This document shows, piece after piece, positions 19,396 through 27,027 of a stretch of 64,000 bases of DNA. Under the pieces are notes generated by a model, which saw nothing but the letters and a program-made list of their open reading frames with translations, was not told where the DNA came from and searched no databases. Origin of the DNA: Methylophilus rhizosphaerae (lineage in GTDB: Bacteria > Pseudomonadota > Gammaproteobacteria > Burkholderiales > Methylophilaceae); assembly GCF_900100975.1 (NCBI RefSeq), contig NZ_FNFX01000004.1:372001-436000 (forward strand). The letters run 5' to 3'. Positions within the stretch are counted from its first letter, which is position 1. Each line of letters begins with the position of its first letter. The position numbers and the translations under genes were made by a program.

Positions 19396-21636
19396 TTGAA
19401 GCGTTCCCCGTTACCCAGCATGTTGACCCGCCGTGTCATTCTGGATGGCCTGGCATATCTGCTCAAAGGTGGTTTCTGGCTGAGAAACAGCCACCTGCCG
19501 ACAGAAAGCCACGCCGTGCCTACGCATTTTGTAGGGATTTGCGTGGCGACCAGCCAGCAGGCAGAAACAGATGATTATGTGCTGGCCCAGTTGGCAGCAC
19601 TGGGGATAGGGCGCGTCAGGCTGGATATCGGCGATGACGAGATGTATGTACATCAGATCCGCCTGCTGCAACGGTTGCTGGATGCCGGTGTCTGGGTGGA
19701 TATCCATCTGGTACAACCGTTTGCGATGGCCAGGCAGATGCTGGATATTGCGGTACAGACAAGATGGCAGCAGTTTGTTGAACAGTTTTTGCAGCAGTTT
19801 GCGACGCAAATCGCCAGTGTTGAAATCGGCAATACCATTAACCGCAAGCGCTGGGCGGGTTACCACTGGCAGGGATTCCTGCTGGCGTGGCAGATCGCAC
19901 ACCGCCTGGCACGGCAATATGGCGTCAAAATCGTGGGCCCGAATATCCAGGATTTTGAGCCGCTCTACAATATCAGTGCACTGAAACAGCTGCAGGCAGA
20001 ACGCTTGTTGCCGGATGTGCATAGCAACAACCTGTTTGTTGAGCGCGTGATTGAACCGGAACTGGCCGATCATCGTATTTTCCAGCACCGCTGGACACGC
20101 TGCTTCAGGTTCAACCTGATCAAGAAAGCACGCCTGCTGCAAAAAATCGGTGCAGATTTCGGCATCCCTGACCTGGTCTCGCCGGTTGCCTTCTGGGCGA
20201 TTTACCGCATCCAGCGCCATTTGCCGGATGGTGCCCAGAAACAGGCGGATTACGTCACCCGTTACTTCACTTTACTGGCGGCCTCGGGTGCGTTGCAGCA
20301 AGCCAACTGGGGCGCGATGATCTGCCATCGCGAAGGTGTGATTAACGATGGGCTGGATGATGCACGCTATCCGGTGCTGGAACGCGTCGCTTATTACAAG
20401 TCAGCCGATGGCGAGTTGCAGGACTACCAGCGCAACCCCAGTTTCCTGGCGCTGAGAACCGTCGCGCGCTGGCTGAATGGTGCCGACTATATCGGGCCGC
20501 TGGCGACAGGCAATGGCCTAGAAATCCACCAGTTGCGCAAGTACCAGAAGCTGGTGCATGTGGTATGGGCAATTAATGGCCGTTGTGCCATCCTGGACGA
20601 TATCTATGCTGATTCCAGTTTACGCAAGGCACAGTTCCTCAGCCGCAATGGCCAGGTGGCCGAGCAGCCGTTGCTGATCACGGAAACCCCTGTCTACCTG
20701 ATGTGGGACGCGACAGAAGTGGTGGAACTGCATACATCCACGCCGAAGCTGACCGAAACCGTCATTCATGCGCATATCCAGGACCAGCACTACTATCCGG
20801 TGCATGAAGGCCAGTGGCGCGGCATGATCCTGGCAGACAGCCCTGACCAGGCGCGGCGCTTGTGGGATGCCTGGCAGCCAAGTACGTTGCAGGCACCTGC
20901 CAAGGACCAGGCCTTGCGCCATGCCAGGAACGCCATCTGGCCTTTACCGGACCCGCGTACCGCCGGGAAAAAAGTGACGGTGAAGCAACCCATCCACATG
21001 TATTGGCACAAAACATACCTGGACCGGTTTAAACCCAGCAAAGCCAAACGCAGCTGGAATGGTGCGATGGAGTTACTGCGCCGTGGTGTGGGTACGGCCA
21101 TGCCGCTGGCTTATTTCGAGCGTTTGGGCGATACCAGCCTGAAACAGAATTTCTTTATTTGTGAATATATTGCGCACGATTTCAGCATCGGGCAGGCGTT
21201 TTCTGCATTCAGCCAGGGCGCCGAGGCATTTGAGGGGGTGCCTGCGTCAACCATATATCAGGCCTTTGCCCGCTTCTGTTTGCATATGCATGCATCAGGC
21301 ATTTATTTCCGCGACTTTTCCGGCGGCAATATCCTGGTCAGTCGACAGGATGAGCAATTGGCTTTCTCGCTGATTGATACGGCGCGCCTGCGTGCCTATG
21401 CAACGCCGGTGCCTTATGCCGAAAGAATGGCGGACTTAACCCGGGCCACGCACAAATTGCACTGGGAAGGCCGCAGGCAGTTCCTGACCCTGTACCTGGG
21501 CATGACCGGCCGCAGCCTGACCTGGCGTACCTTGCTGCCGTTTTATTTATATGATTTCAAAGTCAGCCTGAAACGCACCGTAGGGCGTAAAGGCATGAAG
21601 CGTTTATTGCGCTACCTCAAAAGCCTGCGTACTTGA
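19396..21636 (+). CDS. Fusion: glycoside-hydrolase-like barrel plus LPS-kinase-like domain
   Basis: This 746-residue protein, read from TTG 19396 after an AAGAGG Shine-Dalgarno sequence (an ATG at 19420 is possible), has two parts. Residues about 50-430 look like a TIM-barrel glycosidase of the GH5/GH39 type: alternating strands such as IGRVRLDIGDDE, VWVDIHLVQPF, SVEIGNTINRKRWAG, VKIVGPNIQDFE and NWGAMICHREG. Residues about 530-746 resemble the WaaP/KdkA/InaA kinase fold, with catalytic Asp640 and Asn645 (FRDFSGGNILV) and metal-binding Asp661 (SLIDTARLR). No signal peptide is clear. It follows the LtaS-like gene by nine bases. A role in LPS core or glycan phosphorylation is inferred; the barrel may be non-catalytic. 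Confidence 0.7.
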   Translation: MKRSPLPSMLTRRVILDGLAYLLKGGFWLRNSHLPTESHAVPTHFVGICVATSQQAETDDYVLAQLAALGIGRVRLDIGDDEMYVHQIRLLQRLLDAGVWVDIHLVQPFAMARQMLDIAVQTRWQQFVEQFLQQFATQIASVEIGNTINRKRWAGYHWQGFLLAWQIAHRLARQYGVKIVGPNIQDFEPLYNISALKQLQAERLLPDVHSNNLFVERVIEPELADHRIFQHRWTRCFRFNLIKKARLLQKIGADFGIPDLVSPVAFWAIYRIQRHLPDGAQKQADYVTRYFTLLAASGALQQANWGAMICHREGVINDGLDDARYPVLERVAYYKSADGELQDYQRNPSFLALRTVARWLNGADYIGPLATGNGLEIHQLRKYQKLVHVVWAINGRCAILDDIYADSSLRKAQFLSRNGQVAEQPLLITETPVYLMWDATEVVELHTSTPKLTETVIHAHIQDQHYYPVHEGQWRGMILADSPDQARRLWDAWQPSTLQAPAKDQALRHARNAIWPLPDPRTAGKKVTVKQPIHMYWHKTYLDRFKPSKAKRSWNGAMELLRRGVGTAMPLAYFERLGDTSLKQNFFICEYIAHDFSIGQAFSAFSQGAEAFEGVPASTIYQAFARFCLHMHASGIYFRDFSGGNILVSRQDEQLAFSLIDTARLRAYATPVPYAERMADLTRATHKLHWEGRRQFLTLYLGMTGRSLTWRTLLPFYLYDFKVSLKRTVGRKGMKRLLRYLKSLRT

Positions 21637-21776
21637 TAAATAACGCAGGTGACTCTCATGAAAATCATGACTGCATCTTGCGCAGTTTAATCACGACAAG
21701 CCTGCGCGGCGGTTTTAATATGATCACACGTGATAGCGACTGCTAGAACGAATTTTAAGGAAAAGGAGAAACGACT

Positions 21777-21848
21777 ATGTGGACTAAACCAGCTGCTACC
21801 GAAATGCGTTTCGGTTTTGAAGTAACTATGTACGTAATGAACAAATAA
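21777..21848 (+). CDS. pqqA: PQQ precursor peptide PqqA
   Basis: The 23-residue peptide starts MWTKPA and contains FGFEVTMY, so the Glu15 and Tyr19 that become cross-linked to form pyrroloquinoline quinone are in place with the invariant 3-residue spacing. A strong AAGGAGAA Shine-Dalgarno sequence lies eight bases ahead. No pqqB, C, D or E gene follows; the next gene is a GGDEF-EAL protein 300 bp away and a hairpin terminator follows directly. Stand-alone pqqA copies are known in methylotrophs, where PQQ serves methanol dehydrogenase and supply of the peptide can be separate from the enzymes. Confidence 0.93.
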   Translation: MWTKPAATEMRFGFEVTMYVMNK

Positions 21849-21865
21849 TTGTTCTCTACGACATA

Positions 21866-21888
21866 AACGGGCGCACTTTGCGCCCGTT
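21866..21888 (+). terminator. Terminator hairpin after pqqA
   Basis: A 10-bp perfect stem (AACGGGCGCA and TGCGCCCGTT, loop CTT) begins 18 bp after the pqqA stop. The following T-tract is weak (GTCATTTG). It supports a short monocistronic pqqA transcript. Confidence 0.7.
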
Positions 21889-22151
21889 GTCATTTGTAGT
21901 GCCCTTTATTGTTGGCGCAATATCCATTGATTTAAAGCAGCCTCATTCCCCGTTTTCTTTATCTTCCAACGACAGAATAGTTTTTCCATGCCGGTGGGCC
22001 TTGCCTGCCAGCCGCAGGATGCAACATTCGCGATTCTATGTTAGGGTGCAGATACATTGCAGAACCCTGGTTTTTTACCGTCACCCGACAAGCCAGGTAG
22101 CGAAAAAACAAAGCGCCTGCAACCGTTTAAAGTGACTATTCCATAAACTGC
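21889..22151 (+). other. Non-coding leader region before GGDEF-EAL gene
   Basis: No gene is evident here. An imperfect inverted repeat pairs CCTGGTTTTTTACC (about 22066-22079) with GCCAGGTAGCGAAAAAAC further on; it could fold the 5' leader of the downstream gene. The core bases of known c-di-GMP riboswitches are not present. Confidence 0.3.
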
Positions 22152-24560
22152 ATGATCAAGTTCAAACATATCCGCTCACGAATAGCCTTTACCTTCATCG
22201 CCGTGATGGTGGTTGTACAGCTGGCCGCCCTGGTGCCGTTGAAATATGCGCTGGTCAGGCATGCCAGCCAGCTTGCTGACCACCAGGTCAATGCCGGCGA
22301 GCGGGTATTTGTTAACCAGCTGCAACACAATACCCAGAACCTGAAGCAGGCGGCACAACTGCTGGTGACTGAAGATGCCTTCAGGGATGCGGTGAGTAGC
22401 CGCGACGCCAACCTCATTCAATCCGTACTGGCAACCTGCCAGGCGCGCATGCGGGCACAAATTGCCTATTACCTCAGCCCTGACGACAGCCTGGTGGCCA
22501 GTAGCGGCAATGCGGACAGTGGCCAGGAAGTGCAACAGGCGATCCTGCAAAACCGGAATGGAACGCTCAAATTTGATATTGTCGATGGCAAGCCTTATCA
22601 ACTGATTACCGTGCCGGTGAAAGTGCCGGAAGCGGCTGGCTGGCTGGTGATGGGGTTCGCGGTGGATGGCCGGCTTGCAGACCAGATGAAGCAGCTGACC
22701 CAGCTGGATGTGACTGTGCTACAAAAAATGCCGCAACACGACTGGCAGCTTGTCAGCAGTACCGCCAGCAGTCAGGTGGCGAATATCTTGGTGAAAACCG
22801 TTGCTGATGTTTACCGGCAGCCCCTCTCCCTGCATAAAGTGGATTTGGCCGGACAAGCCTATCACCTGAAGATCCGCACATTGCATGAAAGCAAAGACCA
22901 GGTATTGCTGGTTGTGTTGCAGGCGTCGGTCACGCCGTTTGTACAGGATTTGAACGCCTGGTTCCAAAACATGCTGATGCTGGCTTTTGCCGGTGTGCTG
23001 CTATTTGCGGGGCTGGCCTGGTATGTGTCGCGCCAGACCACCCGGCCGCTGGCTGCATTGGTTAAGAGCGCTGACGATATGGCCATGGGGCACTATGAAA
23101 AAGAAATAGCCGTGGAGAGTAGTGATGAAGTCGGTTACCTGGGCAAGGCACTCAACAGCATGCGCGCAGCGGTATTACAGCGTTCGCTCAGCGTGCAGCA
23201 ACTGGTGTTCAGAGATGAATTAACCGGCCTGGCTAACCGGCAGGCTTTAATGCAGGCACTGCAGCAGGTCATTGCCAGGCATGCGGACGCAAAAGAGAAA
23301 TTCGGCCTGGTGGTGATCAATATCCAGCGCTTCAAGTCGATAAACAACATGCTGGGCCGCCAGTTTGGCGATGAGTTACTGCGTCATGTCGGCCAGGTAT
23401 TGCAGGCCAATACCTTATCCCCACAGGATATGGTGGCCCGGCTCGATGCCGACGCGTTTGCGATACTGTTGCCGCAGGCCGATCAGGCCAAAGCGACCCG
23501 CTACGCTGAAAATATTCAGCATATGTTTGAGGAACCGGTGCAGGTGCAGGGGCAAGTCATGCATGTCTCCATTGCCATGGGCATTGCGCTGTATCCCGAG
23601 CATGATGCGGATGCCGGGGCTTTGCTGCATCATGCCGAAACGGCGCTGCAGGCGGCCAAAGCCAAACAGGCTACCTGGATTGTGTACAACACGGCACTGG
23701 AGCTGGATCAGTCAGATACGCTGGTGCTGATTGCCGATTTGAAACAGGCCATACAGCAAAACCAGTTATTGCTGTATATCCAGCCAAAAATTGATGTGAC
23801 CACGCGTAAAACCCGCGGCGGTGAAGCATTAATCCGCTGGGTGCATCCGGAAAAAGGTATGCTGCTGCCGGATCAGTTTATTCCACTTGCCGAGCAGACC
23901 GGTTTAATCAGCGAGATTACCGACTGGATGTTGCGGCGCGCCTGCGAGGTGGTGGCGGATTACCGGCGCCAGGGCTTGCGTATCAACCTGGCTGTCAATT
24001 TATCCGCGCGTGATTTGAACAATATGGCCTTGCCTGACCAGATTGTGGCGTTGCTGACAGAATATGCGCTGGACACCACCGCGCTGAGCCTGGAAATGAC
24101 CGAAGACAGCCTGATGCAGGCACCTGAACGGGCGGCTGCCGTGATCGGCAAGCTGGCCGCGCTGGGGCTGCCACTTGCCATTGATGATTTCGGTACCGGT
24201 TATTCGTCGCTGGCTTACTTGAAGCAGCTACCGGTGCAGGCACTCAAGATAGACCGCTCGTTTGTCATGTTCATGGACAAAAATGCCGACCATGCCAGCA
24301 TTGTGAAAGCGACCATAGACCTGGCGCACCATCTCGGCCTGAATGTGGTAGCAGAAGGCATAGAAAGCGAAGAAGTGCTGGCCCGCCTGGCCAGGTTGGG
24401 ATGCGATGAAGGCCAGGGTTATTTCATCGGCAAACCGATGCCGGAAAAAGATTTCTCCATCTGGCTGGAGCGCTGGGAAGGCCAGAACGAGATAGATATT
24501 GATATTGGTGATGACCTGTCTTTTGCCGTGAATCCTTTAGACACGTTACCAAAGTTCTAG
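22152..24560 (+). CDS. Membrane-bound GGDEF-EAL protein, probable c-di-GMP phosphodiesterase
   Basis: Order in the 802-residue protein: TM helix (about 10-35), periplasmic sensor region with double-Cache features (about 36-270), TM helix (about 275-295), HAMP (about 295-350), GGDEF domain (about 365-525) and EAL domain (about 540-785). The GGDEF signature is D432-A-D-A-F436, so the essential second Gly and the catalytic Glu are lost and cyclase activity is unlikely. The EAL motif is intact (GGEALIRW, E558), as are NLSARDL and DDFGTGYSSL with the metal aspartates, so c-di-GMP hydrolysis is expected. The gene stands alone. Confidence 0.92.
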   Translation: MIKFKHIRSRIAFTFIAVMVVVQLAALVPLKYALVRHASQLADHQVNAGERVFVNQLQHNTQNLKQAAQLLVTEDAFRDAVSSRDANLIQSVLATCQARMRAQIAYYLSPDDSLVASSGNADSGQEVQQAILQNRNGTLKFDIVDGKPYQLITVPVKVPEAAGWLVMGFAVDGRLADQMKQLTQLDVTVLQKMPQHDWQLVSSTASSQVANILVKTVADVYRQPLSLHKVDLAGQAYHLKIRTLHESKDQVLLVVLQASVTPFVQDLNAWFQNMLMLAFAGVLLFAGLAWYVSRQTTRPLAALVKSADDMAMGHYEKEIAVESSDEVGYLGKALNSMRAAVLQRSLSVQQLVFRDELTGLANRQALMQALQQVIARHADAKEKFGLVVINIQRFKSINNMLGRQFGDELLRHVGQVLQANTLSPQDMVARLDADAFAILLPQADQAKATRYAENIQHMFEEPVQVQGQVMHVSIAMGIALYPEHDADAGALLHHAETALQAAKAKQATWIVYNTALELDQSDTLVLIADLKQAIQQNQLLLYIQPKIDVTTRKTRGGEALIRWVHPEKGMLLPDQFIPLAEQTGLISEITDWMLRRACEVVADYRRQGLRINLAVNLSARDLNNMALPDQIVALLTEYALDTTALSLEMTEDSLMQAPERAAAVIGKLAALGLPLAIDDFGTGYSSLAYLKQLPVQALKIDRSFVMFMDKNADHASIVKATIDLAHHLGLNVVAEGIESEEVLARLARLGCDEGQGYFIGKPMPEKDFSIWLERWEGQNEIDIDIGDDLSFAVNPLDTLPKF

Positions 24561-24702
24561 AGACGTATCATTGGCGATTTCATACTGCTACTGTTCATTC
24601 CAATGAATAAGTTTTTCTTATGCTTTCCATTAAAACATTCAATTTTATTTAATAGGCCATCGGGTTTATTATGCATTTCATATTCTTAATAAGGAGACTG
24701 AA

Positions 24703-24777
24703 ATGAGCCAGATCAGGATGCATAAAAAAGGAAATTTCATGATTCAGTATGTGCTGAGATTTCTGACAAGCAAATAA
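24703..24777 (+). CDS. Possible 24-residue peptide of unknown function
   Basis: A short frame starts with ATG seven bases after a strong AAGGAG. It codes for a basic peptide ending in an amphipathic stretch, MIQYVLRFLTSK. It ends just before the promoter of the OhrR gene. It is close in size to PqqA, but lacks the Glu-x3-Tyr pair. It could be a small protein, a leader peptide or chance; the Shine-Dalgarno quality is the only positive sign. Confidence 0.35.
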   Translation: MSQIRMHKKGNFMIQYVLRFLTSK

Positions 24778-24785
24778 TTAATTTC

Positions 24786-24814
24786 TTGCTATTAAATAGT
24801 GCACTATCTATAAT
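24786..24814 (+). promoter_or_regulatory. Sigma-70 promoter of ohrR with embedded palindromic operator
   Basis: TTGCTA (24786-24791) and TATAAT (24809-24814) are 17 bp apart, and a perfect 12-bp palindrome ATAGTGCACTAT fills the spacer at 24796-24807. The ATG begins seven bases after the -10 hexamer, so transcription should start on or next to it and give a leaderless mRNA. The same palindrome lies in the next promoter. Confidence 0.78.
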
Positions 24815-24820
24815 GGCAAC

Positions 24821-25273
24821 ATGAATAACGCAACGCGAGGCAAAACACCGCTATTAAATGAACAGTTATGTTTTGCCGTGTACTCCTTATCGCTGGCACT
24901 GAATAAAGCCTATCGCCCTTTGCTGAAAAAGTTGGGGCTCACTTACTCACAATACCTTGTGATGCTGGTATTGTGGGAAAGCGATCAACGTACTGTCAGT
25001 GATATCGGTGAGCAGTTGTTCCTGGATTCGGCGACATTAACGCCCTTGTTAAAACGCCTGGAAGCCGCCGAGCTGGTGCAGAGAGTGCGCTCCAGTCATG
25101 ATGAGCGGCAGGTCATTATTTGCCTGACAGAGAGTGGGAGGCAATTACAGGAACAAGCGTCTGCGATTATGGATGAAATGTTGTGCGCGATGGGCTGTCC
25201 GGTGGAAGAGCTGATTTCGTTGCGTGACCGCATGAACCTTCTGCGTAACCGTTTAATTCAGCATGCCACATAA
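24821..25273 (+). CDS. ohrR: MarR-family peroxide sensor, OhrR type
   Basis: The 150-residue winged-helix regulator closely follows Ohr[13 protein letters not shown] places the peroxidatic cysteine at Cys17, followed by [23 protein letters not shown] and the recognition-helix/wing block [30 protein letters not shown]. OhrR represses until organic hydroperoxides or hypochlorite oxidise this cysteine. The usual target, ohr, is not next door; instead a catalase-like haem peroxidase follows, and both promoters carry ATAGTGCACTAT. Autoregulation and control of the peroxidase gene are therefore likely. There is no Shine-Dalgarno sequence. Confidence 0.88.
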   Translation: MNNATRGKTPLLNEQLCFAVYSLSLALNKAYRPLLKKLGLTYSQYLVMLVLWESDQRTVSDIGEQLFLDSATLTPLLKRLEAAELVQRVRSSHDERQVIICLTESGRQLQEQASAIMDEMLCAMGCPVEELISLRDRMNLLRNRLIQHAT

Positions 25274-25304
25274 AATAGTTAATTGTTGTAGATCTGTTTT
25301 TTTA

Positions 25305-25332
25305 TTGTAATAAATATAGTGCACTATTTAAT
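25305..25332 (+). promoter_or_regulatory. Promoter of the catalase-like gene with the same operator
   Basis: TTGTAA (25305-25310) and TTTAAT (25327-25332) are separated by 16 bp; the palindrome ATAGTGCACTAT sits at 25316-25327, overlapping the first base of the -10. It is identical to the copy in the ohrR promoter, which makes OhrR the best candidate repressor. Confidence 0.72.
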
Positions 25333-25382
25333 TTTGCGTTATTAATTTTTATACCATTTTGTAAGATGAAAGGAACATCGTG

Positions 25383-26375
25383 ATGAAAATAAAAACATTA
25401 ATCAGCCTGTTATTTGCCGCCTCTTTGATCACCGCCCTGCCTGTCCTGGCGGATGAGAAGCCAGTGACCGAGCAGTTGGTGGATACATTGACCACACTTG
25501 CAGGCGGGCCACATGCCGGCTTCCGTGCCAACCATGCAAAGGGGATCATGCTAGAAGGCTCTTTCACGCCTTCAGCACAAGCGGCCAGCATCAGCAAGGC
25601 AGCGCATCTGCAAAAAGCCGATAGCCCGGTGCTGGTGAGATTTTCTGACGCGACTGGCGTACCCAATATCCCGGATGCCAGTGGTAATGCATTTCCCAAA
25701 GGCATCGCTATCCGTTTTCAACTGGCAGATGGCACGGCAACCGATATTGTGAGTATTTCCGTGAATGGCTTTCCGGCAGCTACGCCGGAAGATTTTCTGG
25801 GCTTGTTGAATGCGGTACGTGATTCACAGGGCAGCACTGCCAAACCAAGCCCGGTAGAGCAGTTTTTAGGTTCACATCCGGCAGCATTAAAATTTGTGAC
25901 CACACCCAAGCCGGCACCGGTCAGTTTCGCAACCCAGCCATTTTTCGGCGTAAATGCGTTCAAATTTACCAATGCGGCTGGGCAGAGTGAGTATGGGCGT
26001 TACCAGATTATCCCGGTTGCAGGCGCACAATACCTGAGCAAGGAAGCTGCTGACGCCGCCGCGCCGGATTACCTGATGAACGAGATTGCCGAACGTGTCA
26101 AAACCCAGGGTGTGCAGTATAAGATTTTGCTGCAAATTGCTGATAAGGGCGATGAAGTGAATAATGCAACCGTCGTATGGCCGGATAGCCGTAAAACGGT
26201 AGAACTGGGCACACTGACGTTGAAGTCTGTGGTGGCAGATAGCAAAGCCAGGGAAAAAACACTGATGTTTAATCCGCTGCAACTGACCGAAGGCATCGAG
26301 CCTAGCCAGGATCCTATCCTGCTGGCACGACCTACTGCTTATGCCGTGAGTTATGGTAGACGGTTAAATCAATAG
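25383..26375 (+). CDS. Periplasmic catalase-related haem peroxidase (SrpA-like)
   Basis: I choose ATG 25383 (an adjacent GTG at 25380 is equally in frame) after an AAAGGA Shine-Dalgarno sequence; it gives the signal peptide KIKTLISLLFAASLITALPVLADE. The 330-residue protein is a short catalase-fold enzyme: HAGFRANHAKG contains the distal histidine, VRFSDATGVPNIPD and GIAIRF match the catalase barrel, and RPTAYAVSYGRR provides the Arg-x3-Tyr proximal haem ligand. SrpA-like enzymes reduce organic peroxides rather than dismutate H2O2 rapidly. Its promoter shares an operator with ohrR just upstream, which fits an organic-peroxide defence role. Confidence 0.87.
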   Translation: MKIKTLISLLFAASLITALPVLADEKPVTEQLVDTLTTLAGGPHAGFRANHAKGIMLEGSFTPSAQAASISKAAHLQKADSPVLVRFSDATGVPNIPDASGNAFPKGIAIRFQLADGTATDIVSISVNGFPAATPEDFLGLLNAVRDSQGSTAKPSPVEQFLGSHPAALKFVTTPKPAPVSFATQPFFGVNAFKFTNAAGQSEYGRYQIIPVAGAQYLSKEAADAAAPDYLMNEIAERVKTQGVQYKILLQIADKGDEVNNATVVWPDSRKTVELGTLTLKSVVADSKAREKTLMFNPLQLTEGIEPSQDPILLARPTAYAVSYGRRLNQ

Positions 26376-26396
26376 CTTAATCGGTCACCAAGGAAG

Positions 26397-26426
26397 CCTC
26401 TGCTTCTTATGCAGGCAGAGGTTTTT
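26397..26426 (+). terminator. Rho-independent terminator
   Basis: The stem CCTCTGC (26397-26403) and GCAGAGG (26415-26421) is followed by TTTTT, between the convergent catalase-like gene and msrB. Confidence 0.75.
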
Positions 26427-26430
26427 CAAT

Positions 26431-26880
26431 TTAAACAGCGACAAAGCGAATGGCTTTGCCGTTGACACAGTAACGCAGGCCACTTTCAGTTTTGCCATCG
26501 GGAAATACGTGCCCCAGATGTGCATCACAAACATTGCATTTCACTTCGATACGCTGCATGCCATGACTGCCATCTTCAATATAGGCGATAGCCCTTGGAT
26601 CCAGTGGCTGGTCAAATGAAGGCCAGCCAGAAGCCGATTCAAACTTTTGTGCGGAGTTGAACAGCTCCTGCTCACAGCAGGCACAGGCATAAAGGCCGGG
26701 TGTAAATGCTTCACACATTGCGGAAGAAAAAGGGCGTTCTGTGGCACTTAAACGGGTGACGTTAAACACGTCCTCATCCAGAATTTGACGCCACTCATCC
26801 GGCGATTTGCGCACTTTATAGTTTGGTTCGTGATTGCCTTCTTTGGCCAGTTTGAGTACATCTTTCCATTTCAACATCAT
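26431..26880 (-). CDS. msrB: Peptide-methionine (R)-S-oxide reductase MsrB
   Basis: MsrB repairs oxidised methionine using thioredoxin. The 149-residue protein has the catalytic Cys138 in GLRYCVNG, the four zinc cysteines at 66, 69, 115 and 118, and the FESASGWPSFDQP substrate block. A cytosolic location is likely as no signal peptide is seen. It is convergent with the peroxidase gene, which groups three oxidative-stress genes together (regulator, peroxidase, repair enzyme), but the ATAGTGCACTAT operator was not found upstream of msrB. Confidence 0.95.
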   Translation of the reverse strand: MMLKWKDVLKLAKEGNHEPNYKVRKSPDEWRQILDEDVFNVTRLSATERPFSSAMCEAFTPGLYACACCEQELFNSAQKFESASGWPSFDQPLDPRAIAYIEDGSHGMQRIEVKCNVCDAHLGHVFPDGKTESGLRYCVNGKAIRFVAV

Positions 26881-27027
26881 CGTTTACTCACTAATTGATA
26901 CCTATATAAAACAGGTGGAGTGGTTATTTCACCGATTTGTTTCACAAATAAAATGCAGGTGCTACGGATAGACTGTAGAAAAACAAGTATACCATTACGC
27001 ATTCGTTCGATTAGCAGGAGTATTCCC

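Noticed and set aside
21889-22151. c-di-GMP riboswitch ahead of the GGDEF-EAL gene
   Set aside because: An inverted repeat exists, but the conserved GEMM core bases are not found.
24703-24777. Second pqqA copy
   Set aside because: It has the right size and a good Shine-Dalgarno sequence, but no Glu-x3-Tyr pair and no GFEVT segment.
26920-27027. N-terminal extension of the bestrophin-like protein
   Set aside because: TTG 27028 has a good Shine-Dalgarno sequence and the upstream codons lack family similarity and overlap the msrB promoter region.
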